A DNA stretch of 64,000 nucleotides from Verrucomicrobiales bacterium (GTDB lineage Bacteria > Verrucomicrobiota > Verrucomicrobiia > Verrucomicrobiales > DEV007). Shown piece after piece: positions 27,918-36,347 of this stretch (position 1 is the first letter of the stretch; the number at the start of each line of letters is the position of its first letter). The DNA is taken from the NCBI GenBank assembly GCA_016795385.1, contig JAEUHI010000015.1, forward strand, positions 41,784-105,783. The letters are read 5' to 3'. A program made the translations under genes and the position numbers. The notes under the pieces are model-generated. The model did no database searches. It was not told where the DNA came from and worked only from the letters and a program-made list of their open reading frames with translations.

Positions 27918-28807
27918 GATGGTTTCGCCTCCGCACCGGCTGCGGGTTGATCTTTCTGGTAGGTGGAGGCGATCACGGAATAATCGCGCTCGCCTTTCCC
28001 TTCCTGGATGGACCGGTACATCACGTTCGCTGTCGTCGAGAGGACAGGCTGTGACACCCCGAGCTGTTTTCCGAGACTCAAGGCATATTGGGCGTCCTTG
28101 AACATGTTCTTCAGGGAAAAATGCGGCTCGTAATCCCGGGCGAGGATGCCCGGTAGCTTCATCGACACGAGCGGGGAGCAACAGGCATTCCCCTGGAGGG
28201 CCTCGGCCAGACGATCCGGCTTGACCCCTGCCGCCGCGACCAATCCATAGGCTTCGGAAAGGATCCCCACCGTCGCCGCCGAGATCATGTTCGTCGCGAT
28301 CTTGATGAGTGAAGCTTCCCCCACCCGTCCAAGATGGAGAATCGACTTGGAACTCGCCTCCAGAACGGGACGCACCCGGTCGAGGAGGCGGTGATCGCCT
28401 CCTATATAATAGACCAGCGATCCAGCCTCGGCGGCCAGCCGGCTGCCGGTAAAGGGCGCATCCAGAAAAGCGGCGCCGGCATCACGGACCTCCTGATAGA
28501 CCGATGCGACCGTTTCCGGATCAAAAGTGCCGTTGGCGATGATGACGTGGCGGGATTCGAGACGGCTTTTCATGGCCGCGATCACCGAGCGCAGAGCCTC
28601 GCTGTCGCCGACGAAGATCTGGATGACATCCGCCAGATCCGCCACCTCGCCGGGCGAAGCGACAAAACCGGGCAAGGGCTTCGCCGTGCGATTCCAAACG
28701 TAGACCTGGTGACCGGCCTTCCGCAGACATTCCGCGACGCGGCTGCCGATGATCCCCTGTCCGATCACGCCCACGGGTTCGAGGGTTTTCGATTCTTCCG
28801 TTTCCAT
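27914..28807 (-). CDS. NAD(P)-dependent beta-hydroxyacid dehydrogenase (3-HIBDH / glyoxylate reductase family)
   Basis: The 297-residue protein has an N-terminal Rossmann loop (VGVIGQGIIGSRVAECL), the family substrate motif FLDAPFTGSRLAAEAGSL and the catalytic-lysine segment GEASLIKIATNMISAA. The cofactor loop WNRTAK suggests NADPH preference, as in glyoxylate/succinic semialdehyde reductases. The substrate cannot be fixed from sequence. It is upstream of and coupled to ygfZ. Confidence 0.88.
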   Translation of the reverse strand: METEESKTLEPVGVIGQGIIGSRVAECLRKAGHQVYVWNRTAKPLPGFVASPGEVADLADVIQIFVGDSEALRSVIAAMKSRLESRHVIIANGTFDPETVASVYQEVRDAGAAFLDAPFTGSRLAAEAGSLVYYIGGDHRLLDRVRPVLEASSKSILHLGRVGEASLIKIATNMISAATVGILSEAYGLVAAAGVKPDRLAEALQGNACCSPLVSMKLPGILARDYEPHFSLKNMFKDAQYALSLGKQLGVSQPVLSTTANVMYRSIQEGKGERDYSVIASTYQKDQPAAGAEAKPS

Positions 28808-28884
28808 GGAGGGGAATCAACGCCGCCCCTTCCTTTTCGCAAGGACGGGTTGAACGGAGCACCTGCTTCGTGTTTGCTGGAGGG

Positions 28885-29664
28885 ATGAAGGACGCGATCC
28901 GGAGCACGCTCTCCCACCTCGGACAGCTGGTGCTGCTCGCGGCCGGTTCGCTCGCGTCGCTCGTCACCGCCGGCCTGCGCCTGCGGTCGGCCTGCTCGCA
29001 GGTGGTCTCGATCGGCATCGGATCGCAGGTGGTGGTGATCGTCACGGGCGCCTTTACCGGCGCGGTCTTTGCGGCGCAGGCCTACTACAAGTTCAACGAA
29101 CTCGGACTGGGCTCCGCCACGGGGCCGGTCGTCTCCATCGCGATGTGCCGTGAACTGGGCCCCGTTCTCGCCGCGCTCATGGTCGCGGGGCGCATGGGCG
29201 CGGCGATGGCGGCCGAGATCGGCACGATGCGGGTGACCCAGCAGATCGACGCCCTTCGCGCTTTCGGAGTCGATCCCGTCGATTACCTCGTCGTACCGCG
29301 CTTTCTCGCCATCCTCGTTTCGATGCCCGTGCTCGTGGCCGAGGCCATCTGGTTCGGCATGATCGCGGCGGAGGTCCTCACCGTGGAAATCTTCGGCGTG
29401 CCCGCCCCGTGGTTCCGGGAGCAACTCATCGCCCACACCCAGGCGTCCGATGTGATTTCCGGATTGCTCAAGGGCCTCGTCTTCGGGCTGCTCATCGTGC
29501 TCATCTCCTGCCACCGCGGCCTGCACGCGAGCGATGGCGCCGTCGGGGTCGGGCGCGCCACGACTCGCGCGGTGGTTGACTCCTCCCTGGCGATTCTCGT
29601 GGTGAATTTCTTTCTTTCCCTCGTCTTCAACCGCTGGTTCCCGACCAGCTCGATCGATCTTTGA
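28885..29664 (+). CDS. mlaE: ABC transporter permease, MlaE family
   Basis: This inner-membrane protein of 259 residues contains the MlaE signature ELGPVLAALMVAGRMGAAMAAE and MRVTQQIDALRAFGVDPVDYLV, with about five membrane helices. MlaE forms the permease of the Mla phospholipid transporter, which works between inner and outer membrane. It is the first gene of mlaE-mlaF-mlaD, 6 bases before mlaF. A GTG at 28870 is an alternative start; ATG 28885 has GGAGGG immediately before it, unusually close, so the GTG cannot be excluded. Confidence 0.93.
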   Translation: MKDAIRSTLSHLGQLVLLAAGSLASLVTAGLRLRSACSQVVSIGIGSQVVVIVTGAFTGAVFAAQAYYKFNELGLGSATGPVVSIAMCRELGPVLAALMVAGRMGAAMAAEIGTMRVTQQIDALRAFGVDPVDYLVVPRFLAILVSMPVLVAEAIWFGMIAAEVLTVEIFGVPAPWFREQLIAHTQASDVISGLLKGLVFGLLIVLISCHRGLHASDGAVGVGRATTRAVVDSSLAILVVNFFLSLVFNRWFPTSSIDL

Positions 29665-29670
29665 GCCCAG

Positions 29671-30435
29671 ATGACCGGAGATCCTGACATTCCTCCCTTT
29701 TTCGAGGTCTCGGACCTGCGCCAGACGCTCGGTGGGCATGAAGTGCTCCGGGGCGTTTCCCTCGTAGTGCCGCAAGGCCTCACCACGGTCATTCTCGGGG
29801 GGAGCGGAGCGGGCAAGAGCGTCCTCCTGCGTCACCTCAACGGCCTGATGAAACCGCAGTCCGGGACCGTGCGGGTACAGGGCGTCGATCTGGGTCCACT
29901 CTCGGAAAATGACTTGCGCCCGATCCGTCGCCGCATCGGCGTGCTCTTCCAGGACGGCGCCCTTTTTGATTCCATGAGCGTCGGCGACAACGTCGCTTTT
30001 CCGCTGCGGGAACAGGGCGAACGCGATCGAGGGGCCATCGCCAGACGCGTCGATGAAGTCCTCACCCTGGTCGGACTGAAAGGACAGGAGCACAAACGAC
30101 CCGATACCCTCTCGGGCGGGATGCGAAAGCGCGTCTCCCTCGCCCGCGCCATGGCCGCCCGGCCCGACTGTCTCCTCTACGACGAGCCCACCGCCGGATT
30201 GGATCCGATCCTTTCGGAAAACATCACCCGTCTCATCGGCGATCTGAAAACCGAGTTCCATCTCACCTCCGTGATGGTGACGCACCACCTCGGCGCGATG
30301 CGCACCGTCGCCGATCAGGTCATCTTTCTGAAAGACGGCGTGGTGCGCTACGCGGGCTCTCCGGGCGGACTTGACCGGTCCGCGGATCCCGCCATCCGGG
30401 AGTTCCTCGCCGCTGATGCGATGGGCATCTCGTGA
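29671..30435 (+). CDS. mlaF: ABC transporter ATP-binding protein, MlaF family
   Basis: This 254-residue ATPase has a Walker A motif (GGSGAGKSVLLRHL), a Q-loop (VLFQDGALFDSMSV), the signature LSGGMRKRVSLARAM, Walker B (LLYDEPTAGLDP) and the H-loop (MVTHHLG). The LSGGMRKR form is typical of MlaF/Mkl proteins. It powers lipid transport with MlaE and MlaD. Spacing to mlaE is 6 bases and the frame ends just before the mlaD reading frame, indicating one operon. Confidence 0.95.
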   Translation: MTGDPDIPPFFEVSDLRQTLGGHEVLRGVSLVVPQGLTTVILGGSGAGKSVLLRHLNGLMKPQSGTVRVQGVDLGPLSENDLRPIRRRIGVLFQDGALFDSMSVGDNVAFPLREQGERDRGAIARRVDEVLTLVGLKGQEHKRPDTLSGGMRKRVSLARAMAARPDCLLYDEPTAGLDPILSENITRLIGDLKTEFHLTSVMVTHHLGAMRTVADQVIFLKDGVVRYAGSPGGLDRSADPAIREFLAADAMGIS

Positions 30436-30491
30436 CCGCGTTCGCCATTGTCACCGCCGCCGTTATCGGCCATACTGCCGTCTGTCATCCG

Positions 30492-31532
30492 ATGTCGTCT
30501 TCCTCCCATCGTGCCGAGATCCAGGTCGGCCTCTTCGTGCTGATCGGTGCCGCGCTCGTGGGTGGCCTCGTCCTGCGCTTCAGCCGGCCCGGGACGGGGT
30601 CGTCGGCGGGTTATCCCATCACCGTGGAGGTCAAGGACGCGACCGGAATCCGCGCCGGGGTCCCCGTGCGGCTCGGCGGCGTCGATATCGGCCGCGTCGC
30701 CTCCGATCCCGTGTTGAACGCCGATTTTGTCATGCTCTCGGTGCCGCTCCACATCAACTCCGGCATTCGCATCCCCGCCGGATCGACGGTAAAAGTCGGG
30801 ACGAGCGGGCTCATGGGAGACAGCTACGTGCGCATCCTGCCCCCCGAGCGACCGACCGGCGGATTTCTTCCCGAAGGCCACCGCATCCTCGCCCAGCCCG
30901 CAAGCAGCCTCACCGATCTCGCCGGGGAAGCTGGCGAAGCCTTCGACGGTGTCGCCGATGCCTCGGTGGAAATGCGATCCGCCGCGGAGCGATTCGAACA
31001 GCTCGCCTCCCGCATCGAAGACAAGCTGCTGACGGACGAGAATCTCGAGAATCTCCGCGTCCTCCTCTCCGAGATGCGCGCCACTTCCGAGACTCTCCAC
31101 ACGGTATCCGAGCGGTTGCCGGCTTTGCTCGACGAGAGCAGCGCTGCCATGAAAAGCGTCGGGGAGACAGCCGTCTCCGCCAAGGCCACTTTCGCCGGCG
31201 TCGACGACAGTGTCGCCAAATTCGGCAAGACCCTCGATGGTGTCGATCCCGTCTTTCAGGAATTCGACGGCACCCTCGACGAACTCCGCAAAACCATCGC
31301 CACGACCGATCGTCTGCTGAACGAAATCGAAAAGGGCGAGGGCCTCACCGCCGCCCTTCTCAACGATCCCAAGCTGAAACGTCAGTTTGAAGAGGTCATC
31401 GACAAACTCAACCGCTACGGATTCCTTTTCTATCCGAGGGAGGGAAGTGCCCTGCGCGACTCCATCCCCGGTCCGGAAGACGGAGAAGAATCGGATCGCA
31501 AAGGGTTCCCCGGATTGAAACGCCAGCCCTGA
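30492..31532 (+). CDS. mlaD: MCE-domain substrate-binding protein, MlaD-like
   Basis: The product of about 346 residues has one N-terminal membrane helix (VGLFVLIGAALVGGLVL), an MCE domain (YPITVEVKDATGIRAGVPVRL, then GSTVKVGTSGLMGDSYVRIL) and a long helical tail (about 150-330), as in MlaD/MCE proteins that form rings bridging the periplasm. ATG 30492 starts just before the family N-terminus EIQVGLF; a GTG at 30432 that overlaps the mlaF stop is the alternative and would add 20 residues. The helical extension is longer than in E. coli MlaD (183 residues). Confidence 0.9.
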   Translation: MSSSSHRAEIQVGLFVLIGAALVGGLVLRFSRPGTGSSAGYPITVEVKDATGIRAGVPVRLGGVDIGRVASDPVLNADFVMLSVPLHINSGIRIPAGSTVKVGTSGLMGDSYVRILPPERPTGGFLPEGHRILAQPASSLTDLAGEAGEAFDGVADASVEMRSAAERFEQLASRIEDKLLTDENLENLRVLLSEMRATSETLHTVSERLPALLDESSAAMKSVGETAVSAKATFAGVDDSVAKFGKTLDGVDPVFQEFDGTLDELRKTIATTDRLLNEIEKGEGLTAALLNDPKLKRQFEEVIDKLNRYGFLFYPREGSALRDSIPGPEDGEESDRKGFPGLKRQP

Positions 31533-31538
31533 TTCCAC

Positions 31539-32033
31539 ATGACTTTCCTCGTCATCCTGAAGCGTTTCGAAGTGTGGCTGCTGCTCGCCATCGTCATCGC
31601 ACTCGTCGTCTACGCCTTTCAACCGCCGCCCCCCTTGCCTGGATCGAGCACCGCGACCTCGGTCATAGACGCTGCAGACGCCGAACCCGTTTCCAAAGAC
31701 CCCGCCAATCCCGCCACCGGGACTCCCGCACCATCCCCGTCCCTGGTGGTCCGCGAAGTGAAGATGATCCCCTCGTCCCCAGGTTTCATCGTCGAGACCC
31801 TCATCGCCGGCGGATCGGGACGCGACAAAGACCTGTCGCTCACCGACGATCAAGTCCGCGCCACCACCGGCGACGGACAGCCCGTGAATCGATTTTTCGA
31901 GCCCTTCCAGACAACGCCCGTCCTGCTGACTTCGGGCGATGGCACCGCCTCGCTCCGTTGGTGGCTGCCGGCTCCCACCGACTCGCTCTGGATCGAGATC
32001 GGCGGTGAGAGGATCCAGGCCGAGCTGCCGTGA
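31539..32033 (+). CDS. Single-pass membrane protein of unknown function in the mla operon
   Basis: The 164-residue product has one N-terminal membrane helix (VWLLLAIVIALVVYAF), a proline-rich linker and a beta-rich periplasmic domain ending in LWIEIGGERIQAELP. It follows mlaD by 6 bases, so it is probably co-transcribed. Its position suggests an accessory role in lipid transport or envelope assembly, but no family is recognised and no MlaC- or MlaB-like gene is present. Confidence 0.75.
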   Translation: MTFLVILKRFEVWLLLAIVIALVVYAFQPPPPLPGSSTATSVIDAADAEPVSKDPANPATGTPAPSPSLVVREVKMIPSSPGFIVETLIAGGSGRDKDLSLTDDQVRATTGDGQPVNRFFEPFQTTPVLLTSGDGTASLRWWLPAPTDSLWIEIGGERIQAELP

Positions 32034-32081
32034 CCAAATCTCACCGGCCCTTCCCTCAGAGCTTTCACCCCTTGTTGCCGC

Positions 32082-32834
32082 ATGTCCTCCCGTCAGGCCG
32101 AGTTCCTTCTCATCAATAACAACAACACGCGCACCAAATTCGCCCTCGCCTCAAGATCGGAAGTCTTCGAGCACCGGGCTATTCCTTCGCGTGAAGTCAC
32201 CGAAGAGAGCGTGCGCACCCTGCTCGCCGATTGGGAATATGACAAGGTCGTCCTCGCCTCGGTCGTGCCAGCGAACGTCCCCGCGCTCGTCGCCGCCCAG
32301 GCCGGTCGTCCCCTCGTCGAAGTGTCCCACCGGATCGACCTCGGGGTCATCGTCGATTTCCCCGATCCCTCGAAGATCGGTGCCGACCGCCTCGCCAACG
32401 CCGTGGCCGTCGCCGCGCGTCCGCTCGCCGGGCCCGTCGTCGTGGTGGATTTCGGCACTGCCGTCACCTTCGACATCATCGATGCGCGACCCGCCTACAT
32501 CGGCGGCGTCATCGCGCCCGGTCTCGATGCAATGCGCCATTACCTGCACGAACGCACCGCGCTCCTTCCCGAGATCGAGATCGCCCGCCCCCCTTCCGCC
32601 ATCGGCAAATCCACCATCCACGCGATGCAGTCGGGGGCCTACCATGGATACCGCGGACTCGTCCTCGAAATCCTCGCCCGTATCGACGAGGAGATCGGCG
32701 CGCCCTCGAAAACGATTGCCACAGGAGGATATGCGGCTTTGATAGCCGACGGTCTGCCGGCCATCGGGTCGGTCGAGCCTCACCTCACCATGCAAGGCCT
32801 CCTCCGCGTCGCGGAACTCAATTTCTTTTCATGA
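32082..32834 (+). CDS. coaX: Type III pantothenate kinase
   Basis: CoaX phosphorylates pantothenate, the first step of coenzyme A synthesis. The 250-residue protein shows the family blocks: an ATP/phosphate loop near the start (LLINNNNTRTKF), GADRLANAVA, the catalytic-region VVDFGTAVTFDII, GGVIAPGLDAM and GYRGLV. The first block is unusual: most CoaX proteins have D-x-G-N-T, but here it reads N-N-N-N-T, replacing the aspartate and glycine. It overlaps the ROK kinase gene by 4 bases. Confidence 0.9.
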   Translation: MSSRQAEFLLINNNNTRTKFALASRSEVFEHRAIPSREVTEESVRTLLADWEYDKVVLASVVPANVPALVAAQAGRPLVEVSHRIDLGVIVDFPDPSKIGADRLANAVAVAARPLAGPVVVVDFGTAVTFDIIDARPAYIGGVIAPGLDAMRHYLHERTALLPEIEIARPPSAIGKSTIHAMQSGAYHGYRGLVLEILARIDEEIGAPSKTIATGGYAALIADGLPAIGSVEPHLTMQGLLRVAELNFFS

Positions 32835-33760
32835 CGACTCCCCCAGTCATCGGCATCGATTTCGGCGGCACTTCGGTCAAGCTGGCCGTGGTTGCCGGCG
32901 AAAACCTTCTCACCGGGATCCAGCGCATTCCCACGCAGGACTTCGATCATCCGGATCTCCTTATCGAGGCCATCGTCGATGCCATCGCCGCCGTCCGCCT
33001 CTCTCATCCCGACATCGCCGCCGTCGGTATCGGCGTCCCGGGCGCGGTGAACTTTTACACCGGGATGACCTACAATCTCACGAATGTGAAAGGCTGGACC
33101 GCCGTGCCTCTGCGCGACATCGTCGCCGAAAAGACCGGCCTCCCCACCGTCATCGAAAATGACGCCAACTGCATGGCCTACGCCGAATGGAAGTATGGTG
33201 CTGCCAAAGGCTGCCAACACGCCGTCTGCGTCACCCTCGGCACCGGCGTCGGCGGCGGTCTCATCCTCAACGGAGGGCTCTTCCGGGGCGCCGCCTGTGC
33301 CGCCGGAGAGATCGGTCAGATGAGCATCGACCTGCATGGCGTGCCTGGACCCTACGGCAATACCGGTGCGCTCGAGCGGTATATCGGGAATCGACAGATC
33401 GTCGAGATGGCTGAAGCCATTTACCGTGAAAGCGGTGTCGAGCCCCCCGCCGGACTGAGCCCGGAGTCGCTCGCGACCGCCGCCACCGCCGGAGACCCTC
33501 TCGCCCTCAAAGTCTGGGAAAAAGTCGCCCATTGCCTCGGATTCTGTCTCATGAGCGTGATTTACCTTCTCAATCCCGAAGCGATCGTCATCGGTGGCGG
33601 CGTCTCCGAGGCCGGCGATCTGCTCTTCAAGCCCTTGCGGGAGACCCTGCAGAACTCCCTCACTTCCGAGTGTTTCAACGACTTGCGCCTCGTCCACGCT
33701 CGCTATGGAAACACCGCCGGCATTCTCGGCAGCTCGGCCATGGCCGCCGGGTTGGTGTGA
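32831..33760 (+). CDS. ROK-family sugar kinase (glucokinase-like)
   Basis: The 309-residue protein has the ROK ATP loop (GIDFGGTSVKLA), the sugar-binding aspartate segment VIENDANCMAYAEW and LGTGVGGGLILNG. The normal zinc motif C-x-C-G-x-x-G-C-L-E is replaced by GPYGNTGALE, which lacks all three cysteines, so zinc is probably not bound there. It may phosphorylate glucose or another hexose; substrate unknown. It is coupled to coaX by a 4-base overlap, an unusual pairing. Confidence 0.9.
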   Translation: MTTPPVIGIDFGGTSVKLAVVAGENLLTGIQRIPTQDFDHPDLLIEAIVDAIAAVRLSHPDIAAVGIGVPGAVNFYTGMTYNLTNVKGWTAVPLRDIVAEKTGLPTVIENDANCMAYAEWKYGAAKGCQHAVCVTLGTGVGGGLILNGGLFRGAACAAGEIGQMSIDLHGVPGPYGNTGALERYIGNRQIVEMAEAIYRESGVEPPAGLSPESLATAATAGDPLALKVWEKVAHCLGFCLMSVIYLLNPEAIVIGGGVSEAGDLLFKPLRETLQNSLTSECFNDLRLVHARYGNTAGILGSSAMAAGLV

Positions 33761-33796
33761 AAAGGACAGATGGCTTTCGGTTTAAATTATAGAAAA

Positions 33797-33802
33797 TATA
33801 AT
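33797..33802 (+). promoter_or_regulatory. Candidate -10 box upstream of barrel paralogue 4
   Basis: A perfect TATAAT lies in an AT-rich island (33780-33830), unlike the surrounding GC-rich DNA, about 118 bases before the ATG at 33920. No clear -35 was seen at 17-base spacing, so the exact start site is uncertain. Confidence 0.4.
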
Positions 33803-33919
33803 ATTTCTGTTGTGTTAACCGTTTCCGGTTTTACTTTTCCCCAAGCACTGCTTTTCTCTTGCAGCACCCACCCTTCCTCTGGCATGGAGGATGCTCGCTT
33901 AACTCTGAATCCATTTCTT

Positions 33920-34747
33920 ATGAAAACCGCTACCCTCATGGCAAGCATCGGCGCGATGGCCTTCGGCGTTTCCACGCCGGATCTCTTCGCGGGAGACTGG
34001 GGCAAAGCCCCCGTGGACAAAACCCCGATCGAAGAGTGCGTCGACCTCGGTGGTGAACTCAGCGTCGGCTATGAGACCGATTACGTCTTCTACGGCGTGC
34101 GTTTCGCCCGCGACAGCGTCTGGACCGATGTGAACTACACCTTCGACAACCTCGCCGTCCCCGTCACCGTCGGCGCTTGGTATCTCAACGGAATCAACGG
34201 CGGTGGCGCCGGATACGACGAAGTGGACCTCTACGTCGACTTCGAGCTCGGCACCTTCGCCGGTTTCGATTTCAATCTCGGTTATTACCACTACGCCTTC
34301 CCCGAGTTCCGCAGCAACGTCACCCCCTCGGGCGGATACGGCGAAGCTTACCTCGACATTTCCCGGAGCCTCGGATTCATCGATCTCGCCTACAGCGCGA
34401 TCCAATCCTTCGGCGGACGGGGCACCGCGGCCGGTTGGTTCCATGAGTTCGGAGTGGAGAAAACCTTCGAACTCTGCGACAGCGCCGCCATCGTCCTCGG
34501 AGCCGGCGTCGGCTACAGCGACGGCTACTACGACAGCGCCACCTTCGGCCTGGCTTCCGATTCCGGCTGGAATCACTATTACGTGAAAGCCTCCATGCCG
34601 ATCGAGCTGAACTGCCGCACCACCCTTACTCCCTACATCGGCTACAACGGAGCCACCAGCGGCATGATCGCCGACGGCATCGACGTGGGTCTCGGACCGC
34701 AATCCGACATCCTCCACGGCGGGGTTTCCCTGACCGTCTCGTTCTGA
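33920..34747 (+). CDS. Outer-membrane beta-barrel protein, TorF/Gcw_chp-like, paralogue 4
   Basis: The 275-residue product carries a signal peptide (TATLMASIGAMAFGV...), the family start GDWGKAPVDKTPIEECVDLGG, barrel strands, both conserved cysteines (EECVD, LNCRTT) and the terminal LTVSF. It lies on the opposite strand some 7 kb from the tandem cluster and is more diverged; it does not share the conserved leader, so it is regulated separately. A strong terminator follows. Function is probably outer-membrane transport or surface. Confidence 0.75.
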   Translation: MKTATLMASIGAMAFGVSTPDLFAGDWGKAPVDKTPIEECVDLGGELSVGYETDYVFYGVRFARDSVWTDVNYTFDNLAVPVTVGAWYLNGINGGGAGYDEVDLYVDFELGTFAGFDFNLGYYHYAFPEFRSNVTPSGGYGEAYLDISRSLGFIDLAYSAIQSFGGRGTAAGWFHEFGVEKTFELCDSAAIVLGAGVGYSDGYYDSATFGLASDSGWNHYYVKASMPIELNCRTTLTPYIGYNGATSGMIADGIDVGLGPQSDILHGGVSLTVSF

Positions 34748-34782
34748 TCGGACGAACGCGCGGCTTTTACCCGCCTTTTCCG

Positions 34783-34816
34783 AAAACCTTCCTCCCGCAA
34801 GGAGGAAGGTTTTTTT
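34783..34816 (+). terminator. Terminator of barrel paralogue 4
   Basis: AAACCTTCCTCC pairs with GGAGGAAGGTTT (34784-34795 with 34801-34812) around a short loop, followed by a T run to 34816. Confidence 0.92.
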
Positions 34817-34902
34817 GTGGGCGATTCCTTCGCGCGAAGAGCCCGGGCACTCCCCGAAAAGCGCAACCCGGATCACCCGCTTTTCCAAACGCTCCGCGGC
34901 GA

Positions 34903-34934
34903 AACGAAAAAACCCTGTCGCACATGACAGGGTT
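34903..34934 (-). terminator. Terminator of rpsT
   Basis: AACCCTGTC (34911-34919) pairs perfectly with GACAGGGTT (34926-34934). The A-rich plus-strand stretch just before it reads as a T tract for the minus-strand transcript of rpsT. Confidence 0.88.
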
Positions 34935-34988
34935 CATTCGGAGGGCAGACCCTGTTGAAAGGGAGCGCCCGGGAGCGTGCTGCCTGGA

Positions 34989-35258
34989 TCAGGCTTGGGC
35001 GGCCGGCTTCAGCTTGGCTGCCATGCGGGCCTTGAGGCGATCAGCCGTGCGCTTGTGGATCGTGCCACGCTTGGCGGCCTTGTCGGCGGCGGAGGCAAAG
35101 GAATTGTAAGCGGCCTGGGAGGCGGTCGCATCTCCGGTGCTGATCGCCGCGAGGGCACTCTTGCGGGCCGACTTGACGTTGGATTTGATCGCACGATTCT
35201 GGGCCGTACGAACTTTCGTCTGACGGACGCGTTTGAGGGCGGACTTGGTGTTGGCCAT
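34989..35258 (-). CDS. rpsT: 30S ribosomal protein S20
   Basis: The basic 89-residue protein begins MANTKSALKRVRQTKVRTAQN and shows the S20 helical pattern (NRAIKSNVKSARKSAL, KAAKRGTIHKRTADRLKAR). It binds 16S rRNA in the body of the small subunit. ATG 35258 is the family start. It is monocistronic with a perfect terminator. Confidence 0.97.
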   Translation of the reverse strand: MANTKSALKRVRQTKVRTAQNRAIKSNVKSARKSALAAISTGDATASQAAYNSFASAADKAAKRGTIHKRTADRLKARMAAKLKPAAQA

Positions 35259-35319
35259 CGGATTCTGGTGTTTCGAAAAAACTAAAAGGGCGCGGAGCAT
35301 ACTCCGGAAATCCGATCCG

Positions 35320-36135
35320 TCAAGGGGCAACCTCCGTCGCCGTCGCGTTGCCGATGACAGCGGGCGGCGCGGAGTTGAGGTAGGAGGTGTCGAATCCGCT
35401 CTCCTGGAGCACATCGGCACCGGACTTGAAGATGCTCACCTCATTCCAAACCGGCTTCACCGCGGGCGGCTCGACGGGATTCAATGCCGTCGCGAGGGCG
35501 ACCGGCTCGACCGGAGGGATCACCTCGATCGGTTCTCCCATTTCCTTGGCCGTCTCGGCATCACGCCAAAGACCCTTGCGGACGACGAACACCTTCGAGC
35601 CCTCGCCGACACGATCGTGCAAGTCGATGACGTCCTTCGACTTCATGCGCACACAGCCATAGCTCGCCGGGGTGCCGATGTCGCGCTCCGCGGCGGTCCC
35701 GTGGATGTAGATGCAGCGGGCGTAGGCGTTTTTGTTGGAGGGCTCGAGGCCGTTCAGCCAAAGGATCCGAGAAACGATCGGGTCGCGCCCCGGCGCATCG
35801 GGCTTGATCACTTCACCGGTCCACTTCCGGCTCTTGAAGACCGCTCCGGCCGGCTTGCCGGCACCGATCTTTTCCGCGACCTCCAGCTTGCCCGCCGGGG
35901 TGCGATAGCTCCCCTTTTCATCGCCGAGGCCGAATTTGGAGGTGGAAACGGGATAGGTTTTCACCAGCTCGCCCTGACGATAGAGCGCCATTTTCTGCAT
36001 CGGCACGGAGACCTCCATGACATGGAGGCTGTCGCGCTTCGCGGCCGTCTGCACCGCGCAGCTGCTGAGGGACAAGGAGAGTCCAAGGACCAGGATCGAC
36101 CCGGCACACTTCAACACACGAGTAGGGAGGTTCAT
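35320..36135 (-). CDS. L,D-transpeptidase lipoprotein (YkuD domain)
   Basis: This protein of 271 residues has a signal peptide with lipobox LSSC (Cys 26) and a YkuD domain. The histidine lies in IYIHGT (145) and the catalytic cysteine is Cys161 in ASYGCVRM, a variant of the usual SHGC(V/I)R with tyrosine in place of histidine. The enzyme class makes 3-3 peptidoglycan cross-links or attaches lipoproteins to the wall. The C-terminal 70 residues are Pro/Val-rich and not part of the domain. It follows rpsT on the same strand but reads separately. Confidence 0.9.
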   Translation of the reverse strand: MNLPTRVLKCAGSILVLGLSLSLSSCAVQTAAKRDSLHVMEVSVPMQKMALYRQGELVKTYPVSTSKFGLGDEKGSYRTPAGKLEVAEKIGAGKPAGAVFKSRKWTGEVIKPDAPGRDPIVSRILWLNGLEPSNKNAYARCIYIHGTAAERDIGTPASYGCVRMKSKDVIDLHDRVGEGSKVFVVRKGLWRDAETAKEMGEPIEVIPPVEPVALATALNPVEPPAVKPVWNEVSIFKSGADVLQESGFDTSYLNSAPPAVIGNATATEVAP

Positions 36136-36347
36136 AGGGGGAGTTACAGATATAACGAGGATTCAGGTGTTCTCTTAGAGGACCCCGTTACACTTCCCGA
36201 TGTCGTTGATTCCAGTGAGTGAGTGGCCGGAATGAGATTGCTCTCAAATTTAATATAAACTTTCCTTAAGAAAAGACAAATTTCTAGCAAACTTTTTTTC
36301 ACGATCTAAAGTTTCTCCACCCTCCCCCGTTCTTCGGGAATCCGGCC
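36136..36347. promoter_or_regulatory. AT-rich divergent promoter region
   Basis: These 212 bases separate the L,D-transpeptidase and the next plus-strand gene. The stretch 36240-36300 is markedly AT-rich (TTTAATATAAAC, TTTCTAGCAAAC) and includes TATAAA-like words suitable as -10 boxes. No operator or RNA gene was recognised. Confidence 0.35.

Noticed and set aside
28765..30288. Long minus-strand open frame (about 507 codons) over mlaE-mlaF
   Set aside because: It is antisense to well-supported transporter genes, its protein is His/Glu/Gly-rich low complexity without motifs, and it arises from GC-rich codon use.
30432..30491. GTG start for mlaD overlapping the mlaF stop
   Set aside because: Possible by coupling, but the added 20 residues precede the usual MCE start; ATG 30492 is preferred, not certain.
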